Shown: positions 1-8,714, numbered from the stretch's first letter. The stretch is DNA of 64,000 bases from VGRF01 sp964460485 (GCA_964460485.1 CAYWRY010000001.1:1-64000), one strand, 5' to 3'. Numbers and translations: made by a program. Notes: generated by a model from the letters alone, not told the origin.

Positions 1-790
1 CGACGTCGGCGTTCTTCATGGCGTGGGAGCGCGCGGCGTTCGCGAAGTTCGGGTGATCGTCGGGCAGCGTGCCGCGCGCCATCGGCGAGGTGATGTACGG
101 GATGCCCAGGTCGACGAGCTTCGCCAGCGCGTCGCGCGCATCCGACCACGCCGCGCCCTTGCCGACGAGCACGAGCGGGCGCTCGGCGGACTCGAGCAGA
201 TCCGCCGCGCGCGTGATCGCGTTCGGGTCGGGGTGGACGCGCGTGACCTCCACCGGGTCGAAGAACCGCACGGCCTCTTCGGCGACCTTGCGCGAGACCA
301 GGTGCCCGGGGAAGTCGAGGTAGACGCCGCCCGGCCGGCCTTCGAGTGCCTTCGCCAGCGCGAGGTGGATCCACTCGCCGATGCGCTCGGTCGCGTCGAC
401 CTGGCCCGTCCACTTGCAGACCGGCTTGGCCGCCGCGACCTGATTGAGCTCCTGGAACGCGCCGAGCCCCAGCGTGCCGCCGAACGCGGAGCCGCCGAGC
501 ACCACGAGCGGCATCGCGCTCTCGGTGGCGACGTAGAGCGGCGTCACGCTGTTCGTCATCGCCGGGCCGGAGCCGACCACCAGCACGCCGGGCTTCTTCT
601 TCTGCCAGCCCCAGCTCGACGCCATGAAGCCGCCGTTGATCTCGTGGCGGCAGCCGACGACGCGCAACCCTTCCTGCGCCCCGCCGCCGAACAGCTCGAT
701 CATCGGGCCGGCGACGACGCCGAACATCGTGTCGACGCCCGAGCGCTTCAGCTGTCGGGCGGCGATCACGCCGCCGTTGATCTCGGCCAT
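1..790 (-). CDS. Thiamine-pyrophosphate enzyme, acetolactate synthase/oxalyl-CoA decarboxylase type (C-terminus outside window)
   Basis: The reverse strand reads open from an ATG at 790 to the window edge, giving the first ~263 residues of a ThDP-dependent enzyme. Residues 1-165 look like the N-terminal pyrimidine-binding domain, with the catalytic glutamate in the CRHEINGG segment (about residue 49) and the Gly-rich GSGPAMTN stretch. The following part, with VLVGKGAAW, starts the central domain. A purine-rich Shine-Dalgarno (AAGGGAG) precedes the ATG. Acetolactate synthase, oxalyl-CoA decarboxylase, 2-hydroxyacyl-CoA lyase and glyoxylate carboligase share this layout, and the diagnostic C-terminal half is missing, so the substrate cannot be fixed. 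No regulatory subunit gene is visible. It is transcribed divergently from the methyltransferase that follows. Confidence 0.85.
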   Translation of the reverse strand, partial: MAEINGGVIAARQLKRSGVDTMFGVVAGPMIELFGGGAQEGLRVVGCRHEINGGFMASSWGWQKKKPGVLVVGSGPAMTNSVTPLYVATESAMPLVVLGGSAFGGTLGLGAFQELNQVAAAKPVCKWTGQVDATERIGEWIHLALAKALEGRPGGVYLDFPGHLVSRKVAEEAVRFFDPVEVTRVHPDPNAITRAADLLESAERPLVLVGKGAAWSDARDALAKLVDLGIPYITSPMARGTLPDDHPNFANAARSHAMKNADV

Positions 791-1057
791 GTGTGGGCTC
801 CCTTTTCGTCGTCGCGGCACGCTATCACGCTCGATGCTGCGTTCGGCGGAGCGGAGTGGAGGAGGATGGGCGGGCGGCCCCGCCGCGGCTGCTCTTGCTC
901 GACGCGCTCGCGCGCTCGCCTTGGGCGGGAGGGCGCGGATCGGCGCGCCTTCGAGGCGCGCCTCCCGCGCGCTTCGCGCCGATTCGGGGGGCCGAGCTCG
1001 TCGCACCGAGCTCACGCGTGCGGCGTAGGATCGACTGAGCGCGCCGAGGAGGATCGG

Positions 1058-1693
1058 ATGCTTCGATCGAGTCGCCTGCGAATCGGAGTCTTCGCGTCTC
1101 TCGCGCTGCTCGCTGGGCCGTCGGCGGCCCGCGCTGAAAGCGAGGCCGACCGGCTCGCCGCGCTGCTGGGCGCGAAGCCGGGGGCGCGCATCGGCGAGAT
1201 CGGCGCTGGCGACGGCGAGATGGCCGCCCTGTTGGCGCGAAGCGTGGGAGCGAACGGACGCGTCTACGCGACCGAGCTCGACGCCGAGCTGCGCGAGGAG
1301 ATTGCGGCGACCGCGCGCACGGCGGGCGTCGCGAACGTCGAGGTGGTCGAGGCGCAGCTCGCGGCGACTGGGTTGCCGGACCGCTGCTGCGACGCCGTGT
1401 TCCTGCGCAACGTGTGGCACCACCTGGGCGAGCCGAGCGCGATCGCGAAGGACATCCAGCGCGCGCTCGTGCCCGGCGGCACGCTCGTGGTGATCGACTT
1501 CCCGCCCACCTGGTTCCTCGCGCCGCGGTCGCCCGAGGGGGTGGGCGAGGAGCGCACCGGGCACGGCATCACGATCGCCGCGGCGCTGCGCGAGCTGCGC
1601 GCCGCGGGCTTCGTGCACGTCCGGACGATCGAGTCGTGGACGCCGCGCTGGATCGGCCCCGACGTCTACGCCCTCGTGGCGCGCGCGCCCTGA
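1058..1693 (+). CDS. Exported class I SAM-dependent methyltransferase
   Basis: A 211-residue protein with a clear signal peptide (residues 1-26, basic start, hydrophobic core, cleavage after SAARAE) followed by a Rossmann methyltransferase fold. SAM-binding motif I is GEIGAGDGEMA (about residues 45-55), the acidic loop TELDAE follows, and LRNVWHHL and the FPPTWF region form later motifs. The start at 1058 is set by a GAGGAGG Shine-Dalgarno about 6 bases upstream and by the signal peptide; longer in-frame starts lack both. Substrate is unknown. A periplasmic methyltransferase is unusual because S-adenosylmethionine is cytoplasmic; similar signal-bearing methyltransferases are annotated in other proteobacteria, so this is probably not an artefact. 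It stands alone between the TPP enzyme and the MFS gene. Confidence 0.85.
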   Translation: MLRSSRLRIGVFASLALLAGPSAARAESEADRLAALLGAKPGARIGEIGAGDGEMAALLARSVGANGRVYATELDAELREEIAATARTAGVANVEVVEAQLAATGLPDRCCDAVFLRNVWHHLGEPSAIAKDIQRALVPGGTLVVIDFPPTWFLAPRSPEGVGEERTGHGITIAAALRELRAAGFVHVRTIESWTPRWIGPDVYALVARAP

Positions 1694-1840
1694 GGTTTGC
1701 CGGGCAGGTACGTCTCGAACAGCTTGCCCACCGAGCCGTCGTCGCGCGCTCCCATCACGGCGGGACGAGCGCACGCACGGTCCCCGCGAGCGCTCGGCCG
1801 CTCGGCTGCGCTACGCGTGCGTCTCTCAAGAGGAGCGCCC

Positions 1841-3058
1841 ATGAGCGCAGAGGCGGCCGCAGCTCCCTCGGCCGGCGCGGCGCGCTGGCTCGCGCTCGCC
1901 GGCGCGCTCGTCGTCCAGGCGGGGAGCATCGGCGCGACGCTCGTGGCATTCGGCTTCATGCAGGTGCCCGTGTCGCAGGAGTTCGGGGCGCGCATCGACC
2001 GAGTCTCCCTCGGCTTCGTGCTGTTCATGCCTGCGCAGGCGATCGCGGGACTCGCGCTCGGGCCGCTCGTCGACCGCGTGGGCCCGCGCCGCGTGATGTT
2101 GCTGGGCGCGGTCACGGCCGCGGCCGGCTGCGCCCTCATTCATCAGGCGCCCGCGCTCTGGGTGGCCGGCGTCGGCTTCTCGTTGCTCGTCGCCGCCGGC
2201 GCGGTGGGCCTCGGGCCCATGCCCTGCTCGAAGCTCGTCGTCGGCTGGTTCCCCGATCAGCCGGGCACCGCGCTCGGCATCAACGCGATCGGGCCTTCGA
2301 TCGGCGCGCTGCTCGCACCGAAGCTCGTGCCGCTCGCCATCGACGCGTGGGGCTGGCGCGGCGCGGTCGCCGCCTGCGGCGTCGCGTTCGCGGCGATGCT
2401 GCCGCTCGTGCTCGCGATCGTGCGCGAGGCGGGCAGCGCCGCCCCGCCGCCGGTCGCGCCTGTCGCCGGCGCCGCACCCCGCGCAGACCGCAGCTTTCTG
2501 GGCGACCGCAACTTCTGGGTGCTGACCGCCGCGTTCGGCCTCTCGCTCGCGCCGCTCGTCAGCCTCGGCAACGCGTATCCGCCCTACGCGACGGAGACGC
2601 GCGACCTCACCGGAGCGTTCGTCGGCAACCTGCTGTTCGCGGCGGCAGTCGTCGGCATCGCCGCAAACCTCGCCTTCGGGCGCCTCGCGGACCGCATGCC
2701 GCGGCGTCCGCTGATCTGGGCGGCGCAGCTTCCGCTGCTGCTCACGGTGGCCGCGCTCGCGTTCGTGCCTCCCGTCTCGCTGCTTCTGCCGCTCGCGATC
2801 GTGGCCGGGGTCGCGCAGGGCCTCACCGCGCTCTGGACGGCGTCGATCGGCGACCACTTCGCTCCGGAGAGCTTCGGCAGCGTGATGGGCGCGATGGGCC
2901 TGTTCATGCTGCCCCTCACGATGGCGGGCGTTCAACTGCCGATGTCGGTGTTCGCCGCCACCGGGCGCTTCGAGGGGGCCTTCGCGGCGTTCGCCGCGGT
3001 GATCGCGCTCGCGATGATCTCGGTCGGCTTGCTTCGCCCCCGGCGCGCAGCGGCCTAA
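1841..3058 (+). CDS. Major facilitator superfamily transporter
   Basis: A 405-residue inner-membrane protein with about twelve hydrophobic segments and the MFS loop 2-3 signature (LGPLVDRVGPRRVM) near residue 70, repeated in weaker form in the second half (FGRLADRMPRRPLI). A soluble linker rich in Ala/Pro near residues 195-220 separates the two six-helix halves. The start at 1841 follows AAGAGGAGC. The substrate cannot be read from sequence; the family covers organic anions, sugars and drugs. The stop codon overlaps by 4 bases the stop of the convergent amidohydrolase, so no intergenic terminator exists between them. Confidence 0.88.
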   Translation: MSAEAAAAPSAGAARWLALAGALVVQAGSIGATLVAFGFMQVPVSQEFGARIDRVSLGFVLFMPAQAIAGLALGPLVDRVGPRRVMLLGAVTAAAGCALIHQAPALWVAGVGFSLLVAAGAVGLGPMPCSKLVVGWFPDQPGTALGINAIGPSIGALLAPKLVPLAIDAWGWRGAVAACGVAFAAMLPLVLAIVREAGSAAPPPVAPVAGAAPRADRSFLGDRNFWVLTAAFGLSLAPLVSLGNAYPPYATETRDLTGAFVGNLLFAAAVVGIAANLAFGRLADRMPRRPLIWAAQLPLLLTVAALAFVPPVSLLLPLAIVAGVAQGLTALWTASIGDHFAPESFGSVMGAMGLFMLPLTMAGVQLPMSVFAATGRFEGAFAAFAAVIALAMISVGLLRPRRAAA

Positions 3059-4353
3059 CGCTCGTCCTTCACGACCACGCCGCCCTTCATCACGAAGCGC
3101 ACGCGCTCGAGCTCCGTCACGTCGGCGAGCGGGTCGCCGCGCACGGCGATCAAGTCGGCGTAGAGGCCGGGCGCGACGCGGCCGACGCGATCCTGCCAGC
3201 CGAGCAGCTCGGCCGCACTCGACGTCGCCGCGACGATCGCCTGCTGCGGCGTGAGCCCCCATTCGACCATGTGCCGGAACTGCTTCCCGTTCCAGCCGTG
3301 CGGATAGACGCCGGCGTCCGTGCCGAAGGCGACCTTCACGCCCGCGCGCACGGCGCGCTGGAAGTTCTCGCGCTGCGCCCGTCCGATCGAGCGCTCCTTC
3401 TCGAGGATCTTCTCCGGGTAGCCGAGGCGGGCGAACTCGCTGAGGATGAAGTCGTCGTTGTAAACGTCGGCGACGAGCACGCTGCCGTGCTGCTTCATCA
3501 GCCGGATGCCCGCGTCGTCGAGCAGCGAGCCGTGCTCGATCGATGCCACGCCCGCGCGCGCCGCGCGGCGGATGCCCTCCGCGCCGTGGGCGTGCGCGGC
3601 CACGCGCTTGCCCCAGGCCGCCGCCTCGCTCACCACCGCGTCCAGCTCCTCCTGCGTGTACTGCGGCCCGCCGACGGACTCTTCCTCCGAGAGCACCCCC
3701 GCGGTGGCCGACACCTTGATGACGTCGGCGCCGAGCTTCACGCGCTCGCGCACGGCCTTGCGGATCTCGTCGACGCCGTCGGCCACGCTGCCCATCTCGC
3801 GAAACGCGAGGTAAGGCGAGAAGCCGCTGAGGTCCATGTGCCCGCCGGTGGCGCCGATCGGCAGCGTGGCGACCTGCATGCGCGGCCCCGCCACGAGGCC
3901 CGCGTCGATCGCGCGCTTCAGCGCGAGATCCACCAGCTCCGGCGCGCCGAGCTCGCGCACGCTGGTGAAGCCCGCCTCGAGGGTGCGGCGCGCGTAGACG
4001 TGGGCGGCGACCGCGGCATCCACGTGGCTCCTGCGGAACAGGCTCTCGTAGTAGTCGGCGGGGTCGCCGGAGGCGATGTGCGTGTGGCAGTCGATCAACC
4101 CGGGCAAGAGGGTCGCGCCGCCGAGATCGATCACGCGCGCGCCGGCCGGGATCGCGAGGTCCGCGCCCACGGCCGTGATGCGCTCGCCCTCGACCAGCAC
4201 CAGCGCGGGCGCGAGCGGCGGCGCGCCCGTTCCGTCGACGAGCCGCGCCGCGCGAATCGCGACGACCGCGGCCGCCGGGGCCTCCGCGCCCGAGGCCGAG
4301 AGCGCCGGCACGAGGGCGAGAGCGAGAGCGAACGAGGTAAAGCGGCGTCCCAT
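3055..4353 (-). CDS. Secreted imidazolonepropionase-like amidohydrolase
   Basis: A 432-residue metal-dependent hydrolase with a signal peptide (about 22 residues, ending ASGAEA). The amidohydrolase TIM-barrel ligands are all visible: the strand-1 HxH (DCHTHIASG), the carboxylated-lysine candidate in VIKVSATAG, AAHAHG and IEHGS histidines, and the strand-8 aspartate in FGTDAGVYPHG. This pattern is that of prolidase-like or imidazolonepropionase-like amidohydrolases (Xaa-Pro or Xaa-Arg dipeptidases), probably acting on a small peptide or amide in the periplasm. The ATG at 4353 has an AGGAGG site 4 bases upstream. It lies 8 bases downstream of the DUF2889 gene on the same strand, so the two are likely co-transcribed. 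Confidence 0.88.
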   Translation of the reverse strand: MGRRFTSFALALALVPALSASGAEAPAAAVVAIRAARLVDGTGAPPLAPALVLVEGERITAVGADLAIPAGARVIDLGGATLLPGLIDCHTHIASGDPADYYESLFRRSHVDAAVAAHVYARRTLEAGFTSVRELGAPELVDLALKRAIDAGLVAGPRMQVATLPIGATGGHMDLSGFSPYLAFREMGSVADGVDEIRKAVRERVKLGADVIKVSATAGVLSEEESVGGPQYTQEELDAVVSEAAAWGKRVAAHAHGAEGIRRAARAGVASIEHGSLLDDAGIRLMKQHGSVLVADVYNDDFILSEFARLGYPEKILEKERSIGRAQRENFQRAVRAGVKVAFGTDAGVYPHGWNGKQFRHMVEWGLTPQQAIVAATSSAAELLGWQDRVGRVAPGLYADLIAVRGDPLADVTELERVRFVMKGGVVVKDER

Positions 4354-4361
4354 CGGGCCTC

Positions 4362-5447
4362 CTAGGAAATGCGCGCTCGGCTCGCGGGGCTGCCGCTGCG
4401 CCACATGTAACAGCTGTCGGCGAGGCCGCCGGCCAGCGCGATCGCGGGCGGCGGATCCCCGGCGGCCGCCGGCGCAGCGCCCGGGCTGCGGGCCGCGTAC
4501 AGCGAGGGCAGGCGGTGCGTGAGCGCGGGCATGCACTGGATCAGCGCGGGCGCGAAGTTGAGCAGCGCCTCGCCGAGCAGCGCGCTCTCGTCGCCGGGCG
4601 GCAGCGCGGCGACGCGCTCGCGCACGCGCGCCGCCATGCCGCGCAGCGCCGAGCCGCCCGCGAGCGGCGCCACCGCGGCGTCGAGCTCGCGCCACGCCCC
4701 GCTCCCGACCGCGCCGTCCGAGCGCTCGCGCGCGGCGGCGCCGATCGCGAGCAGGCGCACGTCGGCGAGCGCGACCTCGCCGCGCTCGCGCAGCTCGCGC
4801 AGCCGCGCCGCGCGCGCGAACACGTCGCGCGCCGCGCGGCGCGGGGCGAGCTCGTACTCCGCCGCCTGGATCGCCAGCGCGATCGCGCCGTCGTCGCGCT
4901 GGAAGCCGTCGATCATCAGCGTCTGCCGGGCGACGCGTTCCCCGGCCTCGCGTTCCGAGGGCGAGCGGTCCGCGCGCGCGAGCACGCGCGGCACGAAGGC
5001 GCCGAGCGCGTGGCCGAGCGTGAGCAGGTGAGAGCAGCCGAGCGGGCCGCCGAACACGCCGGCGAGGCGCTTCGCGAAGCCCGCGTCGAAGGCGCTGCCG
5101 ACGAGGGCCTGGAGTCGCGGCGCGGGGTCGCGGCGGCACTCGCCGCCGGTCGCCGCGTTGCGCTCCATCGCCACGAAGGGCTGCGCGATCTCGAGCCGGG
5201 CGATGCGGCCGCTCGGGTCGTCGACCCACGCCCGCCAGCTCATCTGGTGGATGAAGCCGGCGCTCTGGAGCTCGCCCCCGGTCGGGACGGCGCCGCACTT
5301 GCGCAGGTCGAGGATCAGGCCCTCCGCGCGCAGCGTGACGGCGTCGTCCTGGATCAGCTCCAGCTGGAGGGTTCGGGTGTGGAGCGGCAGGCCGGCCGGG
5401 GCGAGGCAGTCGGGCGCATCTGAAGGCGACATGAGGGCGCGGAGCAT
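4362..5447 (-). CDS. DUF2889 domain protein
   Basis: A 361-residue protein without membrane segments. Two DUF2889 hallmarks are visible: the paired FQRDDGAIALAI segment, and the Gly-Gly-x-x-Gly-Cys-Ser/Thr-His-Leu element (GGPLGCSHLLTL, about residues 132-143). The family has no assigned biochemical function; it occurs near aromatic-degradation and acyl-CoA genes. The copy here appears longer than usual, with two related N- and C-terminal halves carrying similar RDDGxIxLxI and LRxDDAV elements. The start may be 5447 or the internal ATG at 5432; neither has a good ribosome-binding site. It is divergent (43-base gap) from the TupA-like gene and heads a two-gene unit with the amidohydrolase. Confidence 0.7.
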   Translation of the reverse strand: MLRALMSPSDAPDCLAPAGLPLHTRTLQLELIQDDAVTLRAEGLILDLRKCGAVPTGGELQSAGFIHQMSWRAWVDDPSGRIARLEIAQPFVAMERNAATGGECRRDPAPRLQALVGSAFDAGFAKRLAGVFGGPLGCSHLLTLGHALGAFVPRVLARADRSPSEREAGERVARQTLMIDGFQRDDGAIALAIQAAEYELAPRRAARDVFARAARLRELRERGEVALADVRLLAIGAAARERSDGAVGSGAWRELDAAVAPLAGGSALRGMAARVRERVAALPPGDESALLGEALLNFAPALIQCMPALTHRLPSLYAARSPGAAPAAAGDPPPAIALAGGLADSCYMWRSGSPASRARIS

Positions 5448-5490
5448 ACGAGCGAGCGACTGCTAATGCTCCGCCTTCTCGGAGGACGGC

Positions 5491-6306
5491 ATGCTCGGGC
5501 GAGTTGTTGGGGGCGTCGCGATCGCGGTCGCGCTCGCTGCGGGCGTGCCCGCGCGCGCGCAGGAGCGGGGGGTCGTGCGCCTCGCCACGACCACCGCGCT
5601 GGAGGAGACGGGCCTGCTCGCTTGGCTGCTCCCGAAGTTCACCGCGGACACGAAGATCGAGGTGAGCGTGCTCGCCGTCGACGCCCAGCGCGCCTTCGAG
5701 CTCGGCAAGCGCGGCGAGGCGGACGCGCTGCTGGTCGACGACCGCGCGTCGGAGGAGTTCTTCGTCTCCCAGCGCCACGCCGCCTTCCGGCGCGAGGTGA
5801 TGCTGGTCGAGTACCTGATCGCGGGGCCGCGCGCGGACCCGGCGTCGATCGGCGACTCCGGCAGCGCGCCGGGCGCGGCAAAGGCGATCGCCGAGACGAA
5901 GGCAACCTTCGTCTCGCGCGGCGACGGCTCGGGCGCTCACGAAACGGAGAAGCGGCTGTGGACGGCGGCCGGCCGCGTCCCGGAGACGGGCGCGGGCACC
6001 TGGTACTTCGCAGCCAAGGCCCCGGCGCCGGGCACGCTGGCGCTCGCGGGCTCGAAGCAGGCCTATCTGCTGATCGATCGGCCGAGCTGGCTCGCGCTGC
6101 CCAACCACTACGGCCTGATCGAGCTGGTGAACGGCGGGCCGATCCTCCAGAACCCGTACGGCGTGCTCGTCGTGAACGACCTCAAGCACAAGAGCGCGCG
6201 CTTCGCGCCGGCCAAGAAGCTCGCCGACTGGCTCACCGGCTCCCAGGGCCGCACGCTGATCGCGAAGTTCGAGATCGCCGAGAAGTACCCGTACATCGTG
6301 CGCTGA
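5491..6306 (+). CDS. TupA-like tungstate/anion ABC transporter substrate-binding protein
   Basis: A 271-residue periplasmic protein with a signal peptide (cleavage near ARAQE, residue 23). It carries the TupA/PstS-like pattern: RLATTTALEETGLL at the mature N-terminus, GEADALLVDD in the hinge strand, and the ligand-binding FVSRGDGSGAHETEKRLW segment (about residues 139-156). TupA proteins bind tungstate and sometimes molybdate and deliver it to TupBC. No permease or ATPase gene is adjacent: the next gene is a DedA protein on the other strand. The molybdenum/tungsten link is interesting because a formate dehydrogenase needing such a cofactor lies 10 kb away, but this is only an association. Confidence 0.85.
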   Translation: MLGRVVGGVAIAVALAAGVPARAQERGVVRLATTTALEETGLLAWLLPKFTADTKIEVSVLAVDAQRAFELGKRGEADALLVDDRASEEFFVSQRHAAFRREVMLVEYLIAGPRADPASIGDSGSAPGAAKAIAETKATFVSRGDGSGAHETEKRLWTAAGRVPETGAGTWYFAAKAPAPGTLALAGSKQAYLLIDRPSWLALPNHYGLIELVNGGPILQNPYGVLVVNDLKHKSARFAPAKKLADWLTGSQGRTLIAKFEIAEKYPYIVR

Positions 6307-6347
6307 TCGGCGAGTCCGCGCTGGGCGCGGCCGCGCGCCCGCCCGAC

Positions 6348-7007
6348 CTACGCGACCGCGCGGCGTTCCTCGCGCTTCGCCTTGAGCAGCTCGAACACGA
6401 TCGGCAGCACGGACACGACCACGATGCCGAGGATCACCGTCGAGAAGTTGCGCTGCACGAACGGGATGCGACCGAAGAAGTAGCCGGTCAACGTGCAGAG
6501 CGAGACCCAGGCGACCGCGCCCGTCACGTTGTAGACCGCGAACTCGCGGTAGGGCATGCGGCCGATGCCGGCGAGGAACGGCGCGAACGTGCGCACGATC
6601 GGCACGAAGCGGGCGAGGAAGATCGTCTTCTTGCCGTACTTCGCGTAGAAGGCCTCGGTGCGCTGCACGTACTTGGGGTTCAACAGCCGCGAGCGCTCGG
6701 TGAAGACGGCCGGCCCGAGGTAGGCGCCGATCGCATAGTTCACGGCGTCGCCGAAGATTGCCGCGACGATCAGCAGCGCGAGCGTGAAGCCCAGCTCGAG
6801 GGGCGAGCCGGGGGCGGCGCTCAGCGCGCCCGCGGCGAACAGCAGCGAGTCGCCCGGCAAGAGCGGGAGCACGACCAGCCCAGTCTCGCAGAACACGATC
6901 GCGAACAGCACCGCGTAGAGCCACGGCCCGAAGCGCGCGGCGATCTCCACGAGGTGCTTGTCGATGTGCAGAATGAAGTCGATCAGGCCCTGAATCAGCT
7001 CGAGCAT
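6348..7007 (-). CDS. DedA family inner-membrane protein (VTT domain)
   Basis: A 219-residue multi-spanning protein with the DedA/VTT (SNARE-associated) fold. The reentrant-loop motif GDSLLF follows the first helices, and the signature FLARFVPIVRTFAPFLAG followed by GRMPYREF lies at about residues 125-155. Bacterial DedA proteins act in undecaprenyl-phosphate or phosphatidylethanolamine translocation and in membrane homeostasis. The start at 7007 was chosen because the residues before it lack membrane or conserved character and the sequence MLELIQGLIDFIL begins like other DedA proteins. It converges with the TupA-like gene across a 41-base gap. Confidence 0.9.
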   Translation of the reverse strand: MLELIQGLIDFILHIDKHLVEIAARFGPWLYAVLFAIVFCETGLVVLPLLPGDSLLFAAGALSAAPGSPLELGFTLALLIVAAIFGDAVNYAIGAYLGPAVFTERSRLLNPKYVQRTEAFYAKYGKKTIFLARFVPIVRTFAPFLAGIGRMPYREFAVYNVTGAVAWVSLCTLTGYFFGRIPFVQRNFSTVILGIVVVSVLPIVFELLKAKREERRAVA

Positions 7008-7164
7008 CCGCCCATCCTCGGCGCGACGGCGCCCCGGCGTGAGTAGCGGACGGCGTCTCCGCGTGACGCCTGCGCAGGCCCCGCGATGGGGAAAAAACTC
7101 TGCGGGGGTGTCGGGGCCGGTCGGCGACCCGCGTCCTCGTCGTGAAGCCACTCGGGAGGGAGCG

Positions 7165-7323
7165 ATGAGCGCAAACGACGCTGCGATGGTGCTGGCGGGC
7201 GTGATCGGAGCCTTCTCCGCGCTCTTGCTCGGCGCACTGATCGCGCTGCGCCTGCACGCGGAGCGGCCCCCCTTTTCGTTCCCGCCGCGAACGCTGAACC
7301 CTCAACCGGCGGACCCCGCGTGA
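7165..7323 (+). CDS. Small single-span membrane protein
   Basis: A 52-residue product with one hydrophobic helix (about residues 7-29) and a short Pro-rich tail. Its ATG is preceded by GGGAGGG at ideal spacing, which is the main support that it is real. I recognise no family. It is directly followed by the remnant of a VOC gene. It may be a genuine small membrane peptide or a chance reading frame captured by a good ribosome-binding site. Confidence 0.5.
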   Translation: MSANDAAMVLAGVIGAFSALLLGALIALRLHAERPPFSFPPRTLNPQPADPA

Positions 7324-7606
7324 TCCAGCATCTTCGCGACGTTGCTCGTCGAGCCGTTCTTCCAGACCTTCACGCCGAAGCTCGTTGGCCGACGCGAAGC
7401 GCGCCACGGAGGTGCTGGTGAGCCTCGCGGTGCCGAGCCGCGAGCGCGTGCTCGAGCGGGTGGCGCGCGCGGCCGACGCGAGCGCCACGACGCCGCGCCC
7501 GCCGCAGGACCACGGCTTCACGTTCCAGCAGGGTTTCCACGACCTCGACGGTCACGCGTGGGAGATTTTCTGGATGGATACAGAGAAGGCCGGCGCGACC
7601 CGTTGA
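7324..7606 (+). pseudogene. Broken VOC/glyoxalase-like protein, 5'-truncated and frameshifted
   Basis: Two reading frames together give the C-terminal two-thirds of a VOC-superfamily (lactoylglutathione lyase-like) protein. From about 7330 one frame encodes IFATLLVEPFFQTFTPK; at about 7384 the homologous reading jumps by one base into ADAKRATEVLVSL and continues to QDHGFTFQQGFHDLDGHAWEIF, the metal-ligand-bearing strand of the family. The N-terminal ~45 residues normally seen (the IFVNLPV strand) are absent, because the preceding small gene ends at 7323. One indel plus loss of the start means it is not expected to give a working enzyme. The downstream 7385-7606 part could still be translated as a 73-residue fragment. 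Confidence 0.7.
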
Positions 7607-7679
7607 CGAGACCCGCCGCGACGCGCCCGAGTCGCGGCACAGCGCGAGGCCGCCCCGTGCGGCCCGCAGCGGAGGCGAG

Positions 7680-8318
7680 ATGAAGCTCTACGGCGCTCTC
7701 CAGTCCCCGTTCGTGATGAAGGTGCGCATCGCGCTCGAAGAGAAGGGCCTCTCCTATGCGATCGAGCCCCACGCGCCCGCCCTGCACCCGCTCGGCAAGA
7801 TGCCGGTGCTGAAGGACGGCGACGTCCTCGTGCCCGATTCGTCGGTGATCTGCGCGTACCTCGAGCGCAAGCACCCGTCGCCGCCGCTCTACCCCGACGA
7901 TCCCGCGCAGCTCGCGCGCGCGCTGTTCCTCGAGGAGTACGGCGACGCGCGCATGGCGGAGGGCATGGGCGCGATCGTGCTCGAGCGCTTCGTGAAGCCG
8001 AACGTGCTGGGGATGCCGACCGACGAAGCGCGCCTCGCCGAGCTGCTGGCGGGCGCCCGCGAGCGCTGGCTGGGCAGCCCGAACTCGGCGACCGGGCAGC
8101 CGATCCCGTGCGTGCTCGACTACCTCGAGGCACAGCTCGGCGGTGACCGCGACAGCGTGCTCGCGCGCTTCGGCATCGCCGACGTCGCGCTCGGCGCGCA
8201 CCTCGGCTGGCTGGCGCCCGCCGGCCTCGCGATCGACGCCCGGCGCCATCCGCGCCTCGCGCGCTACCACGCGGCTCTGCTGGCGCGCCCGTCCTTCAAG
8301 ACCGCGCTGGCCGGCTGA
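7680..8318 (+). CDS. Glutathione S-transferase family protein
   Basis: A 212-residue cytoplasmic protein. The N-terminal thioredoxin-like domain contains the SPFVMKVRIALEEKGL helix (Ser9 in the catalytic position), the cis-proline KMPVLKDGD segment and the DSSVICAYLE glutathione-binding motif at about residues 58-67. The C-terminal all-helical domain contains SVLARFGIADVALG, the N-capping-box region. Start and GGAGGCG ribosome-binding site agree. It directly precedes the YCII/ECF42 cassette by 24 bases and could be transcribed with it; detoxification genes are frequent around such cassettes. The substrate is unknown. Confidence 0.88.
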   Translation: MKLYGALQSPFVMKVRIALEEKGLSYAIEPHAPALHPLGKMPVLKDGDVLVPDSSVICAYLERKHPSPPLYPDDPAQLARALFLEEYGDARMAEGMGAIVLERFVKPNVLGMPTDEARLAELLAGARERWLGSPNSATGQPIPCVLDYLEAQLGGDRDSVLARFGIADVALGAHLGWLAPAGLAIDARRHPRLARYHAALLARPSFKTALAG

Positions 8319-8342
8319 GCCGGCGCAGCCCCCGGAGGCTCC

Positions 8343-8714
8343 ATGAAGTACGCGATCTTCTGTTACTCGCAGCAGGGCGTCGTCGACGCGCTCACGCCCG
8401 CGCAGGACGAGGCGATGATGAAGACGATCGGCGCGACCAGTGCCGAGCTGCGCGCCGAGGGCAAGCTCGGGCTCGCCGTGCGCCTGATGGGCACGTCGAC
8501 GGCGCTGACCGTGCGCCACGGCGGCGCGCCGCCGGTCGTGCTGGACGGGCCCTTCGCCGAGACGAAGGAGCAACTGCTCGGCTTCTACCTGATCGAGTGC
8601 GACTCGCTGGACGCCGCCGTCGACGCCGCGCGCCGGCTGGCGAAAGGCCGCACGCCCGGCGCGCTCGAGGTGCGGCCCATCCGCATGTTCAGCGACTACG
8701 GGGCAGACGCGTGA
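8343..8714 (+). CDS. YCII-related (DGPF domain) protein of an ECF42 cassette
   Basis: A 123-residue protein matching the YCII/DGPF family: an N-terminal KYAIFCYSQQ strand, and the family tag LDGPFAETKEQLLGFYLIE (about residues 66-84). YCII-like folds are ferredoxin-like alpha/beta dimers of uncertain function; DGPF proteins are the conserved neighbours of group ECF42 sigma factors and may be their targets or cofactors. The stop codon overlaps the GTG start of the sigma factor gene (GTGA), which indicates translational coupling. A GGAGGCTCC element precedes the start. Confidence 0.9.
   Translation: MKYAIFCYSQQGVVDALTPAQDEAMMKTIGATSAELRAEGKLGLAVRLMGTSTALTVRHGGAPPVVLDGPFAETKEQLLGFYLIECDSLDAAVDAARRLAKGRTPGALEVRPIRMFSDYGADA

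Noticed and set aside
1666..1752. Reverse-strand peptide of 29 residues starting at 1752 (GSVGKLFETYLPGKP)
   Set aside because: It looks codon-like but overlaps the methyltransferase end, has no ribosome-binding site and matches no family I can name; probably a relic or chance.
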